NCBI GenBank assembly: GCA_029204045.2
Contig: CM055067.1
Coordinates: 27,540,838-27,604,837 of the forward strand
Direction of reading: 5' to 3'
Length of the DNA stretch: 64,000 bases
Source of the DNA: Tillandsia leiboldiana
Taxonomy: Eukaryota > Streptophyta > Magnoliopsida > Poales > Bromeliaceae
Both the position numbers and the translations under genes were made by a program. A model generated the notes under the pieces. It made no database searches and was not told the DNA's origin. It saw nothing but the letters and a program-made list of their open reading frames with translations. Positions 31,093 to 43,142 of this stretch are shown here, piece after piece (position 1 is the first letter of the stretch; each line of letters starts with the position of its first letter).

Positions 31093-34000
31093 TGTAGAGT
31101 CCTGGCATTCCAATGCCTTTGTATACCTTCTTTTTATGACGGGATTGTTAGGAAAACTTTTCACTGTGTTTTCTGCAAAGAACTGGCCTGGACCGCGAGT
31201 ATTTTTCTTCGGTTGAGCTCGGAAAACGGAGGACGGCAAAGCGAACGGATTCGGATTCCGATTTACGGATCTCCCGGAATGGGGGTCAAAGCGTTTGCCT
31301 TTGAGTGGTGCATCGGAATCCGCGCTAAGTGGCCGGCACGCTTTTCGAGGTGATCGGACGGGATCCTTCTATGATCGGACTTTTCATCTTTTATGTTTTT
31401 GGGTTTTTGTTATTTATTTGGTAGTGCGTCGACCCTTCGGTTTTTCTGTTATGGGTCCTAATTGAGTATTTTTAGTTGTTAGGGGGGTTGGGAATTCGAG
31501 AATTTCTGGGCTGATCGTCGGGGTTTGTGAATATTTTTAGGTGATAGGGGCCGCAAAATGAAGAGCGGCGGCGTGATCGGATTTGATTTTAGACTCCGGG
31601 ACCTCCCAGAATAATTTTTTGAAGTTTTTAGCGGTTTCGGGTGCATCGAAAGGCGTGCGGGCAATCGGCACGTTTTTCGAGGAAAAAAATTGGACCGCTG
31701 GTTCGCACCTGATCATTTAGGTTTCGACTTTGGGGTTTTGAACTTATTTTTCCTACTTCTCATCCCTTTGGGTTCGTGCATTAGGGCTCCCCTGAGGAGT
31801 GCGGGAGAAACCCCAACCCTCCTACCTTCTTTTCACCATCCGACGTTGGGCGTGAAGGAACGGAGCGATCGAGGGAGGAGAAGGAAGAACGGGGGAGAAC
31901 TTTACGTTGGAGACGAGAGGTATGATCCTCTTCCCCTTTCTCGCAGGATCGGTAAGTGACCGTGTAGTGTTCTGTTTGCAATTTCTGTGGGGTCGAGGGT
32001 TGGGCGAGGGTCGTCCGGGTGTCGCACGCCGTGTGGGCTTTGTGGTAACGGGAAGCCGCCGCCGCCGTCGTTAAACGGGAGGCCGCCGCTGCCATTACCA
32101 TGCCCACGGAGTCGTCGCCGCAGTCGCCGTGTTCGCGGGGTCATCACCGGAGCCGCGGGAGACGAAACCGGAGGGTTTACTGTTCACCCGTACGGCTGCA
32201 CCACCCCGCGGTCCACAGGACCTAGCGTGCACCCGGCGCACGGCTCCCGGACCCAGGGGCGCAGACCCGGTGCACAAGGGCGTGCACCAGGCCGCGCGGT
32301 TCACCGCCGCAGGCGTGCACCCGGCGCACGGCTCCCAGGCCCAGGGGCGCGGACCCTGTGCACGAGGGCGTGCGCCAGGCCGCACGGTCCACCGCTGCAG
32401 GCGTACACCCGGTGCATGCCCCGTAGCCCAACAGTGTGGACTCGGTGCGCGCTTCGGCTCGTGCGCGGCCCGGCCCATGCCGCAGCGGTCTACCGCTGCG
32501 GCGTGCGCCTGGTCTGCGCCGCTGCCGCTTGCTGCCGTGGACCCGGTCCACGCCTGGATCCGTGCACCTGTCTCCAGAAAAAGAGCCCAGAAGCTCCGTT
32601 TTTGGCCCGTTTCGCCCCGTTTTTGAGTGTTTTTGACCGCGACGATGTTATTAACGATACTTCTCACTGTAGTTCTTTCCGGGCACAAGGTGGGAGTGTC
32701 TTTAACTGGAGTTTTCCGCACACCTCCTTCTTCGCGTTTCAGGTGAGTACATCCTTAGAACCCCTTTATGCCCATTTTCGTTACTGTCATGATTATCGTG
32801 TGGTGTGTACTCGGCTCATTATTGTTGGTTACGTTTTGGGTACTTGGTTCATTATGTTTGGTTTCGTCTTGAGTACTTGGTTCATTATTGTTGGTTTCGT
32901 TTTGGGTACTTGGTTCATTATTGTGGGTTCCTTTGAGACTAAGTATAGACTCGGTATTCTTGGATAGTTGTTTAACTGCATATTTGTAATACTAACGCTG
33001 ACGGTCTCTATGTTTGCGATATTGTCCTGTGTCCGGGTTTTTGAGCTCGTGGTTGCGACACGCGCACCCGCGGTTTGGCCACCGCAAAGGGTGCTCTTTT
33101 CCGGGAAAGCGGTCTTCGATCCGTGTTGACCCACAAGGTGAAGTGGTGGGGGCCCCCGTAGGTGTGGGGTTTGAGGCAGCAAAAGGTGGGGGAAAAGGTG
33201 CGATCTGTCGGGATAGGTGTCCGACGAGGTCAGGTGCCCCAAGGTGTGAGCGGTGCGATCTGTCGGGATAGGTGCCCGGCGAGATCAAGGTGTATAGGTG
33301 TTACAGGCATTACAGATGTTGCAGGTGTTACATGTGTTCGCGTGTCACTCTTCCAGTGAGTCGAGTGGTTGCTCCGGATAGTTTTACTGTTGGGTTTGGC
33401 TTCCTTTCCTGCTTTGTTATTATCATTATTGTTTAGTCGCTGACTTCCCACTTTGCGACAGGGTCCTCCAGGGGGGAGAGTTAGGCGACGGTGAGGCCGC
33501 GGCAGGAGTTCTTGGGTCTCTGGTGACCCCGAACAGTACTTTCTATTTTCCCCTTCGCATTTCATTTACATGGTAGACTGTGGTGCGGTTCTCGATACCC
33601 TCGTGGGGTCGGTGTGGATGTCGGCATGGTAGTTTTTGAATTATTTAATTCCTTTTTCATCTCTGTTGGCCGCTTTAAGAAAATCAAAGAGCAAACCAAA
33701 GAAAAGATTGCGAAAACTGGATTTCAAAACCTAGGTGTCGTGTGGGCACCGTTTTCAAAACCTTGTGGATTTATGGATTTCGAAAAGGGATTTTAAAACC
33801 TAAGTGTCGTGTGGGCACTGTTTTCCAAAACCTCTGGGTTTATGTTGCTTTCGAAAGGTGTTTTCAAAATATGGGCGCCGGGTGGGCGCCGTTTCAACAA
33901 CTGTGGATTTATCCTTTTAAACTGATCGGCCGTGAGATTTATTTAGCATTTCGTGAATGGACGCATGTTTGAACCGTTGTGATTGAATGATTATCCGTTT

Positions 34001-34189
34001 TTGGACATTGTATGTGTCGCGACGCCGTGCATATACAGGGGAGACTCTGTCCGTTTGCAGAGTGATCCTGTATATGCGGCGGGTCTGGGCACGCGCCGGG
34101 GAAGAAGGTTTTTCAAAAAAAAATTATACACGCCAAACCCATACCTTTTGTGAATCGTTTCCGCGAAATTAAACCCCCGGGGCGTGACA
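31093..34189 (+). repeat. Element B 5' LTR
   Basis: It contains a GC-rich block with repeated GGTGCAC/GCGGTCCACCGC words (32140-32560), a donor-like CAGGTGAGTAC near 32740, three repeats of a GGTACTTGGTTCATTATTG word (32830-32925), and a hairpin at 34029-34077. The long arginine/proline-rich frames at 31987-32967 are composition artefacts. Confidence 0.95.
34029..34077 (+). other. Strong hairpin near the element B LTR end
   Basis: GCATATACAGG pairs with CCTGTATATGC (11 bp). An inner CTCTG/CAGAG stem encloses the loop TCCGTTTG. The same hairpin is at 40278-40326 in the 3' LTR. It lies about 110 bp before the LTR end, a position comparable to the double-hairpin module of A and C but unrelated in sequence. 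Confidence 0.8.
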
Positions 34190-34197
34190 GATTAAGA

Positions 34198-34209
34198 TGG
34201 TATCAGAGA
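34198..34209 (+). other. Primer-binding site, element B
   Basis: TGGTATCAGAGA is complementary to initiator tRNA-Met except at the last position, 8 bp after the LTR end. Confidence 0.92.
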
Positions 34210-36170
34210 CAATTCTTTAATCACAACAGACAGTGTCCGACATCCACGGAGATACCACACTTAGCTACAAATGAATGAAATGAGTAAGGCATGGAAGCGT
34301 AGAACGCGAGTGATCGGGGGAGCGGGGGGAAAGTATAGGTCCCGTTTCTCGATAGTTGGATGAGTGCTATGCTAGCGGAGTTTAGAACTGACTTGTGTTG
34401 TGTGTGTGTACGGGTTAAGTTTCGTTTCCCGGTTTAGCTCGGTTGTCGTGCTTGTGTAGTCGTGTTGTTTTGGCTCGTGTAGTAGTGTTGTTATGGAGGC
34501 TGGGGTCGAGGCTGGCTGCCACCGGGGTATTGAGGGTTGCTAGGAATCAATGGATTAAGCAACCAGCACGGGACACGGTGGGCCTGCTGATGGTGTTCAT
34601 GCACTTGGTGCGACTGTTAACACAGCAGATCGGGCGTCGGCTTTTGTTTTCCGAACCCCATCCTCTGCCAACGTTCTGGTCGTCATTAGTACCGGTGACT
34701 GGTGGTAGTGTAATCCGCCGATGTCTGTTAGGGTGTCGGCCACTTTGTCGGTTGTTCGAGTGTCTGCTGGGTTGTCGGTCGTGGGCAACCGGGTAGCCTC
34801 TCGTCTAGATTTGCGCATTCGGGGTCTGCGGGTTTTAAGTTACAGCCGATAGTCGGCCGATTCGTGTTGCATCTTGGATAGGGTAGGGGTGGGTACGAGG
34901 ACTCTTCCCCTACGGTTGTTACCCATGGTGCGGCTCCTTGCTGTGATCACTGCGATGGTTGCAGAAATCGTCGTGGTGGGGTCTTGGGGTTCCCCTTTAG
35001 GTTGAGAAAGGAGACCACCGGGGCTAGTAAATCTTCTTCGTTTGGGCTCGTTTTGGGGTCAGAGAGGCCGTACCTCGCTTCGCACAAGGGTGCGTAAGTG
35101 GTGACTTTTACAAGGGGGTCTAGCTTTGACGCTGGGTGGTACCGGGTGGCTCCTTTTAGTGGGGTTGTGGTGGTAAAGCTTTGAGTTGGGTTTTTGTTTT
35201 CTGCACAAGTGTGTCGGTTCGGTTGTCCTGCTGGTGGGTTGGCGCGTGATCCCTCGAGTGCGTTTAGTGAACCTAGGCAACTTTGGACAGGGTTCTTCTT
35301 GCGGTTTTCGTTGCTTGTCCTCTTCCGACCCTTTTGGTTTCAGATGGGTAGTCTTCAGTACCTGGAGGTCATTGTTGAGCGGACCTAGAGCTTAGATTTT
35401 CTTCTAGTTGGGAGTGTCACTGTTGGTCTGGAAGTTTACCGCTCGATTCGATGCCCGGTGCTTGGTGGGGCAACGGTTTGGGACCGAGAGTTAGTGGCAA
35501 TTTAGAGCGTCGCACCCCGTCGGTGCCAGGATGGAAGTAGGACCTTACCTTGTGGGTTTTGTCGCCAGCTTCCCATGACTAAGGCATAGCCTTGAGGCTT
35601 GGTTTGGGAGCGTTGTGGATTGCGATCTTTTGGGGCTGGTATGAGTCAAGGGGGGGGGATCTGGCGACTACTCGGAGTTTTGGTACTGGTCACCTTCGGC
35701 TAGGAGGCCCTGTATGCAGCCCTTTCTGTGGGGTAGACCTTGTGGTAGGTCTTAGAGCTGAAACCTAACGTTAGTCTTGACCGTCGCCTCGGTAGGACTG
35801 GGGTACCTCGACGCATCGCGAGACTTTGTTGCTGACTTCTCAGCACCGGCTGAGGTGGGGTGCGGGTCGGTGGCGTTATGACGGGAAATTCTGAGTCAGG
35901 AAGCAGGATTACGACGAGGTGCTAGGAATGGAGTGGTTTGCGAGGTATCAGGCGGATGTGTAGTTACTTGGTTTCAGTGAGCCTAGCGACTCGACCCTCT
36001 GCATCACTCTCTAACACCCCCTGTTGTAGGGGGGTTCCTTCCGACGTTCTTTTGACTGAACTGCCTGGAATACCCCCGAGCGAGAGGTCATCCTCTCTTT
36101 CGAGCTTCCACCAGACGCGCAACCTATCACTTAGGCGCCTTGCGGAATGGCTACACGGGACTGAGGGGAT
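34210..36170 (+). other. Element B internal leader and gag/protease-side remnant
   Basis: Nearly 2 kb has stops in every frame. By position it should be leader, gag and protease. I recognise no domain. A GTGCTAGGAATGGAGTGGTTTG stretch near 35920 may be a relic of the protease LGMDWL motif, because it reads VLGMEWF in one frame. Confidence 0.45.
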
Positions 36171-36175
36171 CTAAG

Positions 36176-36413
36176 GCACAACAAGGAGTTTTTTCTGATT
36201 AAAGGGGTCATCAGACCGAGTGTGTCGCCTTGGGGCGCACCCGTGCGTTTCGTGCAAAAGAAGAACGGAAACCTACGCCTACGCATCGACTTCAGGGAGA
36301 TAAATAAGGTTGCCGTGAAGAACAAGTTCGGGATTGATGACCTCTCCAATCAACTGCGAGGAGCACTTACGAATTTTTCTCCGGAATCTCAGGGACCAGA
36401 AGCTGGTTGCTAA
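36176..36413 (+). pseudogene. Reverse transcriptase fragment, element B
   Basis: It reads IRPSVSPWGAPVRFVQKKNG, then LRLRIDFREINKV and FGIDDLSNQLRGA. This is the fingers and early palm region of gypsy reverse transcriptase, about 75 residues. A canonical R-Y-P-L-P segment is replaced by KFGIDDL. The catalytic YxDD region is absent and the frame ends within about 240 bp, so only a fragment remains. Confidence 0.85.
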
Positions 36414-36739
36414 ATTTAAGAATGTGAACGGAACTGCCCGACATACGATCCGTAACTGGCAGCAGTCGCCTTCGTTTTAAAGCTTTGGAGACACCACCTT
36501 TTGGAGTTCGTTGTGATGTGTTTTCGGATCGCCAAAGTCTTAAGTTCTGTTCACATAGAAGGATTTGATTTTTTTTTTTTGCGGCGCATCCAGGTGACAC
36601 GAAGATGTACAAGGACCTCAAGCAAAATTTTTGGTGGACTAAACCAAAGGGGGATGCAACACAGTTCACTGCTCGCTGTCTAGATGGTTAACAAGTAAAG
36701 TTCGAACTTCAGCGCCCAGCGGGGAAAACTACAATCTCT

Positions 36740-37272
36740 ACTTGTGCCAGAGTGGAAATGGGAGCGAACCAGCATGGAATTCGTCACGGGTTTTTCTGCA
36801 TCGCATCAAGGGCACGATGCCGTTTGAGTCACAGTGGATCGACTGACGAAGTCGACTCTCTTTCCACCCATCTGTACGACGTGGACCAGAGACACTCGGC
36901 TGGTGTCGAACCTTTGGCAGAATCTACAACGAGCTCTAGAGACTAAACCACACTTCAGCACGGCGTTTCACCCCCCCAAACCGACGGACAGTCCGAGAAA
37001 GTGAATCGAATTCTCGATGATGTGCTCCGAGCCTGCGTACTTGACTTGGGTGATGGATGGTCACTACTTTTGAGCTTAGAGAGGACCTGAGCTTCGACGG
37101 AACACCGGTGCGGATCTTAGCACGAGAGGACAAAAAGGATTGCGCAACCGGACGACCCCCCCCCCCCCCCCCCCCATGTGAAGGTGCTGTGGAGCAACCA
37201 GGAAGAACGTGAAGCGACTTGGGGACTGGAGTCAAAGATGAGCGAGTGCTACCCAGATTTATTCGTGGCGGA
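36740..37272 (+). pseudogene. Integrase and chromodomain-like remnant, element B
   Basis: Broken frames show MEFVTGF and VTVDRLTKS (first catalytic aspartate region, 36770-36870), then FSTAFHPP.TD (36955-36990), then VLRACVLDLGDGW (37020-37060) of the core end. After a run of 20 C (37156-37175) comes VKVLWSNQEEREATWGLESK, then a YPDLF ending (37178-37265). That is the chromovirus integrase tail, the best preserved in the window. Stops and frameshifts separate the parts. Confidence 0.85.
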
Positions 37273-37283
37273 CCGGGGATTAA

Positions 37284-37319
37284 GTTTCGAGGACGAAACT
37301 TCTTTTAAGTGGTGAGTGA
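37284..37319 (+). other. Pre-LTR hairpin and weak polypurine tract, element B
   Basis: GTTTCG-AGGA-CGAAAC (37284-37299) is followed by AAGTGGTGAGTGA abutting the 3' LTR. The tract has thymines and is a weaker polypurine tract than in elements A and C. Confidence 0.75.
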
Positions 37320-40300
37320 TGTAGAGTCCTGGCATTCCAATGCCTTTGTATACCTTCTTTTTATGACGGGATTGTTAGGAAAACTTTTCACTGTGTTTTC
37401 TGCAAAGAACTGGCCTGGACCGCGAGTATTTTTCTTCGGTTGAGCTCGGAAAACGGAGGACGGCAAAGCGAACGGATTCGGATTCCGATTTACGGATCTC
37501 CCGGAATGGGGGTCAAAGCGTTTGCCTTTGAGTGGTGCATCGGAATCCGCGCTAAGTGGCCGGCACGCTTTTCGAGGTGATCGGACGTGATCCTTCTATG
37601 ATCGGACTTTTCATCTTTTATGTTTTTGGGTTTTTGTTATTTATTTGGTAGTGCGTCGACCCTTCGATTTTTCTGTTATGGGTCCTAATTGAATATTTTC
37701 AGTTGTTAAGGGGGGGTTGGGAATTCGAGAATTTCTGGGCTGATCGTCGGGGTTTGTGAATATTTTTAGGTGATAGGGGCCGCAAAATGATGAGCGGCGG
37801 CGTGATCGGATTTGATTTTGGACTCCGGGACCTCCCAGAATAATTTTTCAAAGTTTTCAGCGGTTTCGGGTGCATCGAAAGGCGTGCGGGCAATCGGCAC
37901 GTTTTTCGACGAAAAAAATTGGACCGCTGGTTCGCACCTGATCATTTAGGTTTCGACTTTGGGGTTTTGAACTTATTTTTCCTACTTCTCATCCCTTCGG
38001 GTTCGTGCGTTAGGGCTCCCCTGAGGAGTGCGGGAGAAACCCCAACCCTCCTACCTTCTTTTCACCATCCGACGTTGGGCGTGAAGGAACGGAGCGATCG
38101 AGGGAGGAGAAGGAAGAACGGGGGAGAACTTTACGTTGGAGACGAGAGGGATGATCCTCTTCCCCTTTCTCGCAGGATCGGTAAGTGACCGTGTAGTGTT
38201 CTGTTTGCAATTTCTGTAGGGTCGAGGGTTGGGCGAGGGTCGTCCGGGTGTCGGACGCCGTGTGGGCTTTGTGGTAACGGGAAGCCGCCGCCGCCGTCGT
38301 TAAACGGGAGGCCGCCGTCGTTAAACGGGAGGCCGCCGCCGCCGTTACCATGCCTACGGAGTCGTCGCCGCAGTCGCCGTGTTCGCGGGGTCATCACCGG
38401 AGCCGCGGGAGACGAAACCGGAGGGTTTACTGTTCACCCGTACGCTGCACCACCCCGCGGTCCACAGGACCTAGCGTGCACCCGGTGCACGGCTCCCGGG
38501 CCCAGGGGAGCAGACCCGGTGCACAAGGGCGTGCACCAGGCCGCGCGGTCCACCGCCGCAGGCGTGCACCCGGCGCACGGCTCCCAGGCCCAGGGGCGCG
38601 GACCCGGTGCACGAGGGCGTGCGCCAGGCCGCGCGGTCCACCGCTGCAGGCGTACACCCGGTGCACGCCCCGTAGCCCAACAGTGTGGACCCGGTGCGCG
38701 CTTCGGCTCGTGCGCGGCCCGGCCCATGCCGCAGCGGTCTACCGCTGCGGCGTGCGCCTGGTCTGCGCCGCTGCCGCTTGCTGCCGTGGACCCGGTCCAC
38801 GCCTGGATCCGTGCACCTGTCTCCAGAAAAAGAGCCCAGAAGCTCCGTTTTTGGCCCGTTTCGCCCCGTTTTTGAGTGTTTTTGACCGCGACGATGTTAT
38901 TAACGATACTTCTCACTGTAGTTCTTTCCGGGCACAAGGTGGGAGTGTCTTTAACTGGAGTTTTCCGCACACCTCCTTCTTCGCGTTTCAGGTGAGTACA
39001 TCCTTAGAACCCCTTTATGCCCATTTTCGTTACTGTCATGATTATCGTGTGGTGTGTACTCGGCTCATTATTGTTGGTTACGTTTTGGGTACTTGGTTCA
39101 TTATGGTTGGCTTCGTCTTGAGTACTTGGTTCATTATTGTTGGTTTCGTTTTGGGTACTTGGTTCATTATTGTGGGTTCCTTTGAGACTAAGTATAGACT
39201 CGGTATTCTTGGATAGTTGTTTAACTGCATATTTGTAATACTAACGCTGACGGTCTCTATGTTTGCGATATTGTCCTGTGTCCGGGTTTTTGAGCTCGTG
39301 GTTGCGACACGCGCACCCGCGGTTTGGCCACCGCAAAGGGTGCTCTTTTCCGGGAAAGCGGTCTTCGGCCCGTGTTGACCCACAAGGTGAAGTGGTGGGG
39401 GCCCCCGTAGGTGTGGGGTTTGAGGCAGCAAAAGGTGGGGGAAAAGGTGCGATCTGTCGGGATAGGTGTCCGACGAGGTCAGGTGCCCCAAGGTGTGAGC
39501 GGTGCGATCTGTCGGGATAGGTGCCCGGCGAGATCAAGGTGTATAGGTGTTACAGGCATTACAGATGTTGCAGGTGTTACATGTGTTCGCGTGTCACTCT
39601 TCCAGTGAGTCGAGTGGTTGCTCCGGATAGTTTTACTGTTGGGTTTGGCTTCCTTTCCTGCTTTGTTATTATCATTATTGTTTAGTCGCTGACTTCCCAC
39701 TTTGCGACAGGGTCCTCCAGGGGGGAGAGTTAGGCGACGGTGAGGCCGCGGCAGGAGTTCTTGGGTCTCTGGTGACCCCGAACAGTACTTTCTATTTTCC
39801 CCTTCGCATTTCATTTACATGGTTGACTGTGGTGCGGTTCTCGATACCCTCGTGGGGTCGGTGTGGATGTCGGCATGGTAGTTTTTGAATTATTTAATTC
39901 CTTTTTCATCTCTGTTGGCCGCTTTAAGAAAATCAAAGAGCAAACCAAAAAAAAGATTGCGAAAACTGGATTTCAAAACCTAGGTGTCGTGTGGGCACCG
40001 TTTTCAAAACCTTGTGGATTTATGGATTTCGAAAAGGGATTTTAAAACCTAAGTGTCGTGTGGGCACTGTTTTCCAAAACCTCTGGGTTTATGTTGCTTT
40101 TGAAAGGTGTTTTCAAAATATGGGCGCCGGGTGGGCGCCGTTTCAACAACTGTGGATTTATCCTTTTAAACTGATCGGCCGTGAGATTTATTTAGCATTT
40201 CGTGAATGGACGCATGTTTGAACCGTTGTGATTGAATGATTATCCGTTTTTGGACATTGTATGTGTCGCGACGCCGTGCATATACAGGGGAGACTCTGTC

Positions 40301-40438
40301 CGTTTGCAGAGTGATCCTGTATATGCGGCGGGTCTGGGCATGCGCCGGGGAAGAAGGTTTTTCAAAAAAAAATTATACACGCCAAACCCATACCTTTTGT
40401 GAATCGTTTCCGCGAAATTAAACCCCCGGGGCGTGACA
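37320..40438 (+). repeat. Element B 3' LTR
   Basis: It is collinear with the 5' LTR. It is 22 bp longer, mainly because a 21-bp GGAGGCCGCC..TTAAACG unit is present twice near 38290-38335 and once in the 5' copy. Confidence 0.95.
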
Positions 40439-40486
40439 CGCCCGGAAGTGGGTACTCATCCGGAATTATTTGAATTGTTCTTTGAG

Positions 40487-40498
40487 CCTATAAATAGC
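40487..40498 (+). promoter_or_regulatory. TATA box of the LTR hosting element B
   Basis: CCTATAAATAGC. With element B removed it lies about 120 bp downstream of the last G-box (31015), the same order as in the other LTRs. Confidence 0.7.
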
Positions 40499-42072
40499 CC
40501 GAGTTCACTTCACCTTGGTTTTTTTAGCTTTTCCGAGCCTTTTCTCTCCATGATTTTTTCAGAGAAGTTCATCCCCGAGCTGTGCTGCATCCATCTGCGG
40601 AGTTTGGAGTTTTTTCGTGGCACGCTTTTCGAGATTCCCTTTTTCTTGGCGCGTCGCGACGTTCTTTCTCTTGCGTTTCTTCCATCGCATTTCGGTGCGC
40701 GAGCTCCCCCGGCCTACTCCGACCACCTTTTCGAGCAATTTCTTCGCCGTTGGATCCGTGACAGGTAATGCTACAATTTTGGTTCTTTCCGCTTTTTTTT
40801 GTTTCGCGCTTTTCAAGGTGTTTGTCCATTCTTACTGGGGTACTTGTTGCTGTGAGCTTTTTCTGGGACAACAGGGTTGTTGCGAGGAGATCTCCGCGCA
40901 CGGGCGTCGGATCAAGGCAAGCCTATACACTTTTTTCATCTACTCGACGCGAGGATCATCACCGTATTTTTCTTGGATTTTTCCGAGACCTTCCCGGAGG
41001 TAGTCTTTTCCCCTTTTTATCTGTGCAAGAGTTTACAGTTGTGCTGTTGTGTGGTTGTGAGCACCTTGTATTGTGGAATTTGTAACTCGGACTACGGGGC
41101 TTAGTTTTGGACGTGCAGGTACCCGTTTCGAAGGTCTCGACGCGACGATCACTGTGATATTTTTATTGGAATTTTCTGGGCACTTTCAGCAGGTGAAATA
41201 AGTGCATCTTTGGGACTGATTTTCAGTATGTGTGTGCGTGGTTAATTTTTGGGATTTGAGTGTAATTGTGAACTTGTGTTGTACCCAGGAGAGTTTGCGG
41301 GTTTTGCTGGACCCGTTGGAGTTGGAGATTTGGATTTCCTGGTATTTTCAGCTGTGGGACTTGGACAGTTCAGCTCTTCAGGTGGGTGGCCCGTTTCCAA
41401 GATCCTCGGATTGCACATTAATTCTATATGTGTAGGAACAATCATGATAGGAATAGTGTATTGTTAGCATGTTAGTCTGTGAAAGTTGTTATTCCTGTTA
41501 AATTCTGATGATCTTGTGATGCATTGTTTCCTACCACTTGTTATTTATTGATATCTTGGAACTTGACCTAGCACCCCCGCCATATGCAGCATGTTTAGCC
41601 AGACTGTGGAAAACTTCAACTTGGGCTAGGTTTTTATTGCTCTAGACATTCCCACATCACTATTCTATATTTCATTCTGGATTTAGCTTTTTCCTCACCC
41701 GGGTTGTGGGCCGAGAGGTCGGGTTGTTGTGGGATGCATTTACACTCGTGTCTGGGGACCGAGTGGAGTTTGATGGCAGTCTGTAGATCAGGGTTCTTTG
41801 GGAGCCGTCAGAGTGACAGTGGGTCTCGGCTGTGTAGTTTTCCAGTGTTAAGGAATTTGTTTTGGCGTATTTCGTGAAAGTGTTTAAGTCTTGAAGATTG
41901 AAGATGAAGAACTTTGGATCATATACCTCAATCTCAAGTAAGAAGAATTCAAAAGGATCAGGTACGTTTAACTAAATAATTTTGGTGATCCGAATACTTC
42001 TTATAGTGTAGAAACACTTGGATGGATTTTTAATCGCATAAAAATCAAAAACTGGACATGTTATATGTTCAG

Positions 42073-42305
42073 GATCCGGAACAGGTAACTACAGTCCGGA
42101 CCCCGAACATAGGGTAGTTCATGCGCAAATCCAGTCCGGAACACACCTGGTTCTGTTCCGGACCCCGAACGTGGGTTTTGCTGAAAATGTATGAACAGTC
42201 CGGACCGTGGTATTTCATTCCGGATCCCGAACGTGTGTTTTTCTGGAAATAGTCTGTTTCGCTACGACAGTCCGGATCACAGTATTCCAGTCCGGACCGT
42301 CGTCC
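42073..42305. repeat. Degenerate CAGTCCGGA / CCCCGAACGTG repeats
   Basis: The words AGTCCGGA and CCCCGAACRTRGG recur five or more times with irregular spacing in the U3 half of the Copia LTR. Such short repeats in Copia U3 regions often act as enhancers. This copy is untested. Confidence 0.75.
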
Positions 42306-42362
42306 TGAAAAAATCCAGATAAGGTTAGTTTTTTATTCTTATCCTCTTCCAACGGTTTCTAA

Positions 42363-42375
42363 CCTATAAATAAAC
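42363..42375 (+). promoter_or_regulatory. TATA box of the Copia LTR
   Basis: CCTATAAATAAAC lies about 520 bp into the LTR, downstream of the short-repeat region. Confidence 0.7.
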
Positions 42376-42630
42376 CCTACGATTCATTTTTTAGGGTAAT
42401 CCAAAATACGGTCGAAAAAGAGAAATCCACCTATAGAGAAGAAAGGAAATAACTAGATTTAATTCTATGTTTCTTCTTCTATATTAATTAATTTGATTCT
42501 AGGTTTTCATACTCAGATTTTGAGTAGAATCAAATTAATGAATACTTAGATGGTATTTCCGATCTATCTTTGATCTAAGTATTCGGCGGATCATCACCAC
42601 CCAAAAACAACGATTTTCCCAAAATCGGCG

Positions 42631-42806
42631 CGTGGACTCGCGTGGCCATGTGGATTCAAGGTGCTACCGCTCTCGTGGATTCGGAGCGAGGTACGTTCGT
42701 GGATTCGAGACGTGCTACTGGGTGAAGACCGTGGATTCGGTCAGACGTCGTGGACTCGACGTTGGACGCCGTGGATTCGGCGTTGGACGCAAATCGTGGA
42801 TTTGAG
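42631..42806. repeat. CGTGGATTCGG word repeats
   Basis: At least six copies of CGTGGA(T/C)TCG occur at irregular spacing, apparently a decayed minisatellite in the R/U5 part of the Copia LTR. Confidence 0.8.
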
Positions 42807-43111
42807 GAGCGTTGCGGAGCGAGCAGAGAAGATCAACTAGGAGCATATGGAAAAAGGTTGAGTCGTCTGTGAGTGTGTTATATCACCTTTGTACGTGTTA
42901 TAATTCTAGTGGATTTCACCGTGTTATCGGTCCCGTGGTTTTTTACTCCTGTGATGGAGTTTTCCACGTAAAATCTCTGCGTGTTATTTGTTTTTCCGCA
43001 TTGGGTTTTATTACGCAAAGATTTTTGAGTGTTTATCGTTTACACCTATTCACCCCCCCTCTAGGTGGTTTTTTCCCTATTTAGATCCTTATTATAGTAT
43101 AACCCAACAAT

Positions 43112-43123
43112 TGGTATCAGAGC
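43112..43123 (+). other. Primer-binding site, Copia element
   Basis: TGGTATCAGAGC lies 2 bp after the LTR end (ATTGGTATC), the usual close spacing in plant Copia elements. Confidence 0.93.
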
Positions 43124-43142
43124 GGGAATAGGGTTGTAAACA

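Larger units (their letters stand above)
31093..40438 (+). mobile_element. Element B: full-length degenerate gypsy retrotransposon
   Basis: LTRs at 31093-34189 (3,097 bp) and 37320-40438 (3,119 bp) start TGTAGAGTCC and end GGGGCGTGACA. Target-site duplication CGCCC is at 31088-31092 and 40439-40443. The primer-binding site TGGTATCAGAGA is at 34198-34209. The 3.1-kb internal region has reverse transcriptase, integrase and chromodomain-like remnants with many stops. The LTRs look about 99% identical by eye, so insertion is recent although coding capacity is lost. The LTR family differs from A and C and has its own terminal hairpin. Confidence 0.95.
30326..41845 (+). mobile_element. Plus-strand gypsy LTR, split by element B and cut by the Copia insertion
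   Basis: The LTR's own sequence is about 30326-31092 and 40444-41845. It begins within the GGCCTTCGGC...CAAAATTTTG block that in element C lies about 240 bp inside the LTR, so its start is lost. It has seven G-boxes (30524-31015), a TATA box at 40487, a donor-like CAGGTAATG near 40764 and the AT-rich U5-side body. At 41845 the Copia element interrupts it; the remainder must lie beyond the window. Confidence 0.8.
41846..43109 (+). repeat. Copia 5' LTR
   Basis: It starts TGTTAAGG, ends CCCAACA and is 1,264 bp. It holds a TATA box (42363-42375), a CAGTCCGGA/CCCCGAACGTGG tandem-like region (42073-42305), a repeat-rich stretch of CGTGGATTCGG words (42631-42806) and a C-run/T-run tail (43045-43075) resembling a polyadenylation-side region. 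The partner 3' LTR is outside the window. Confidence 0.88.

Noticed and set aside
41846..43109. Solo Copia LTR
   Set aside because: A primer-binding site and gag follow directly, so it is the 5' LTR of an element continuing past the window.
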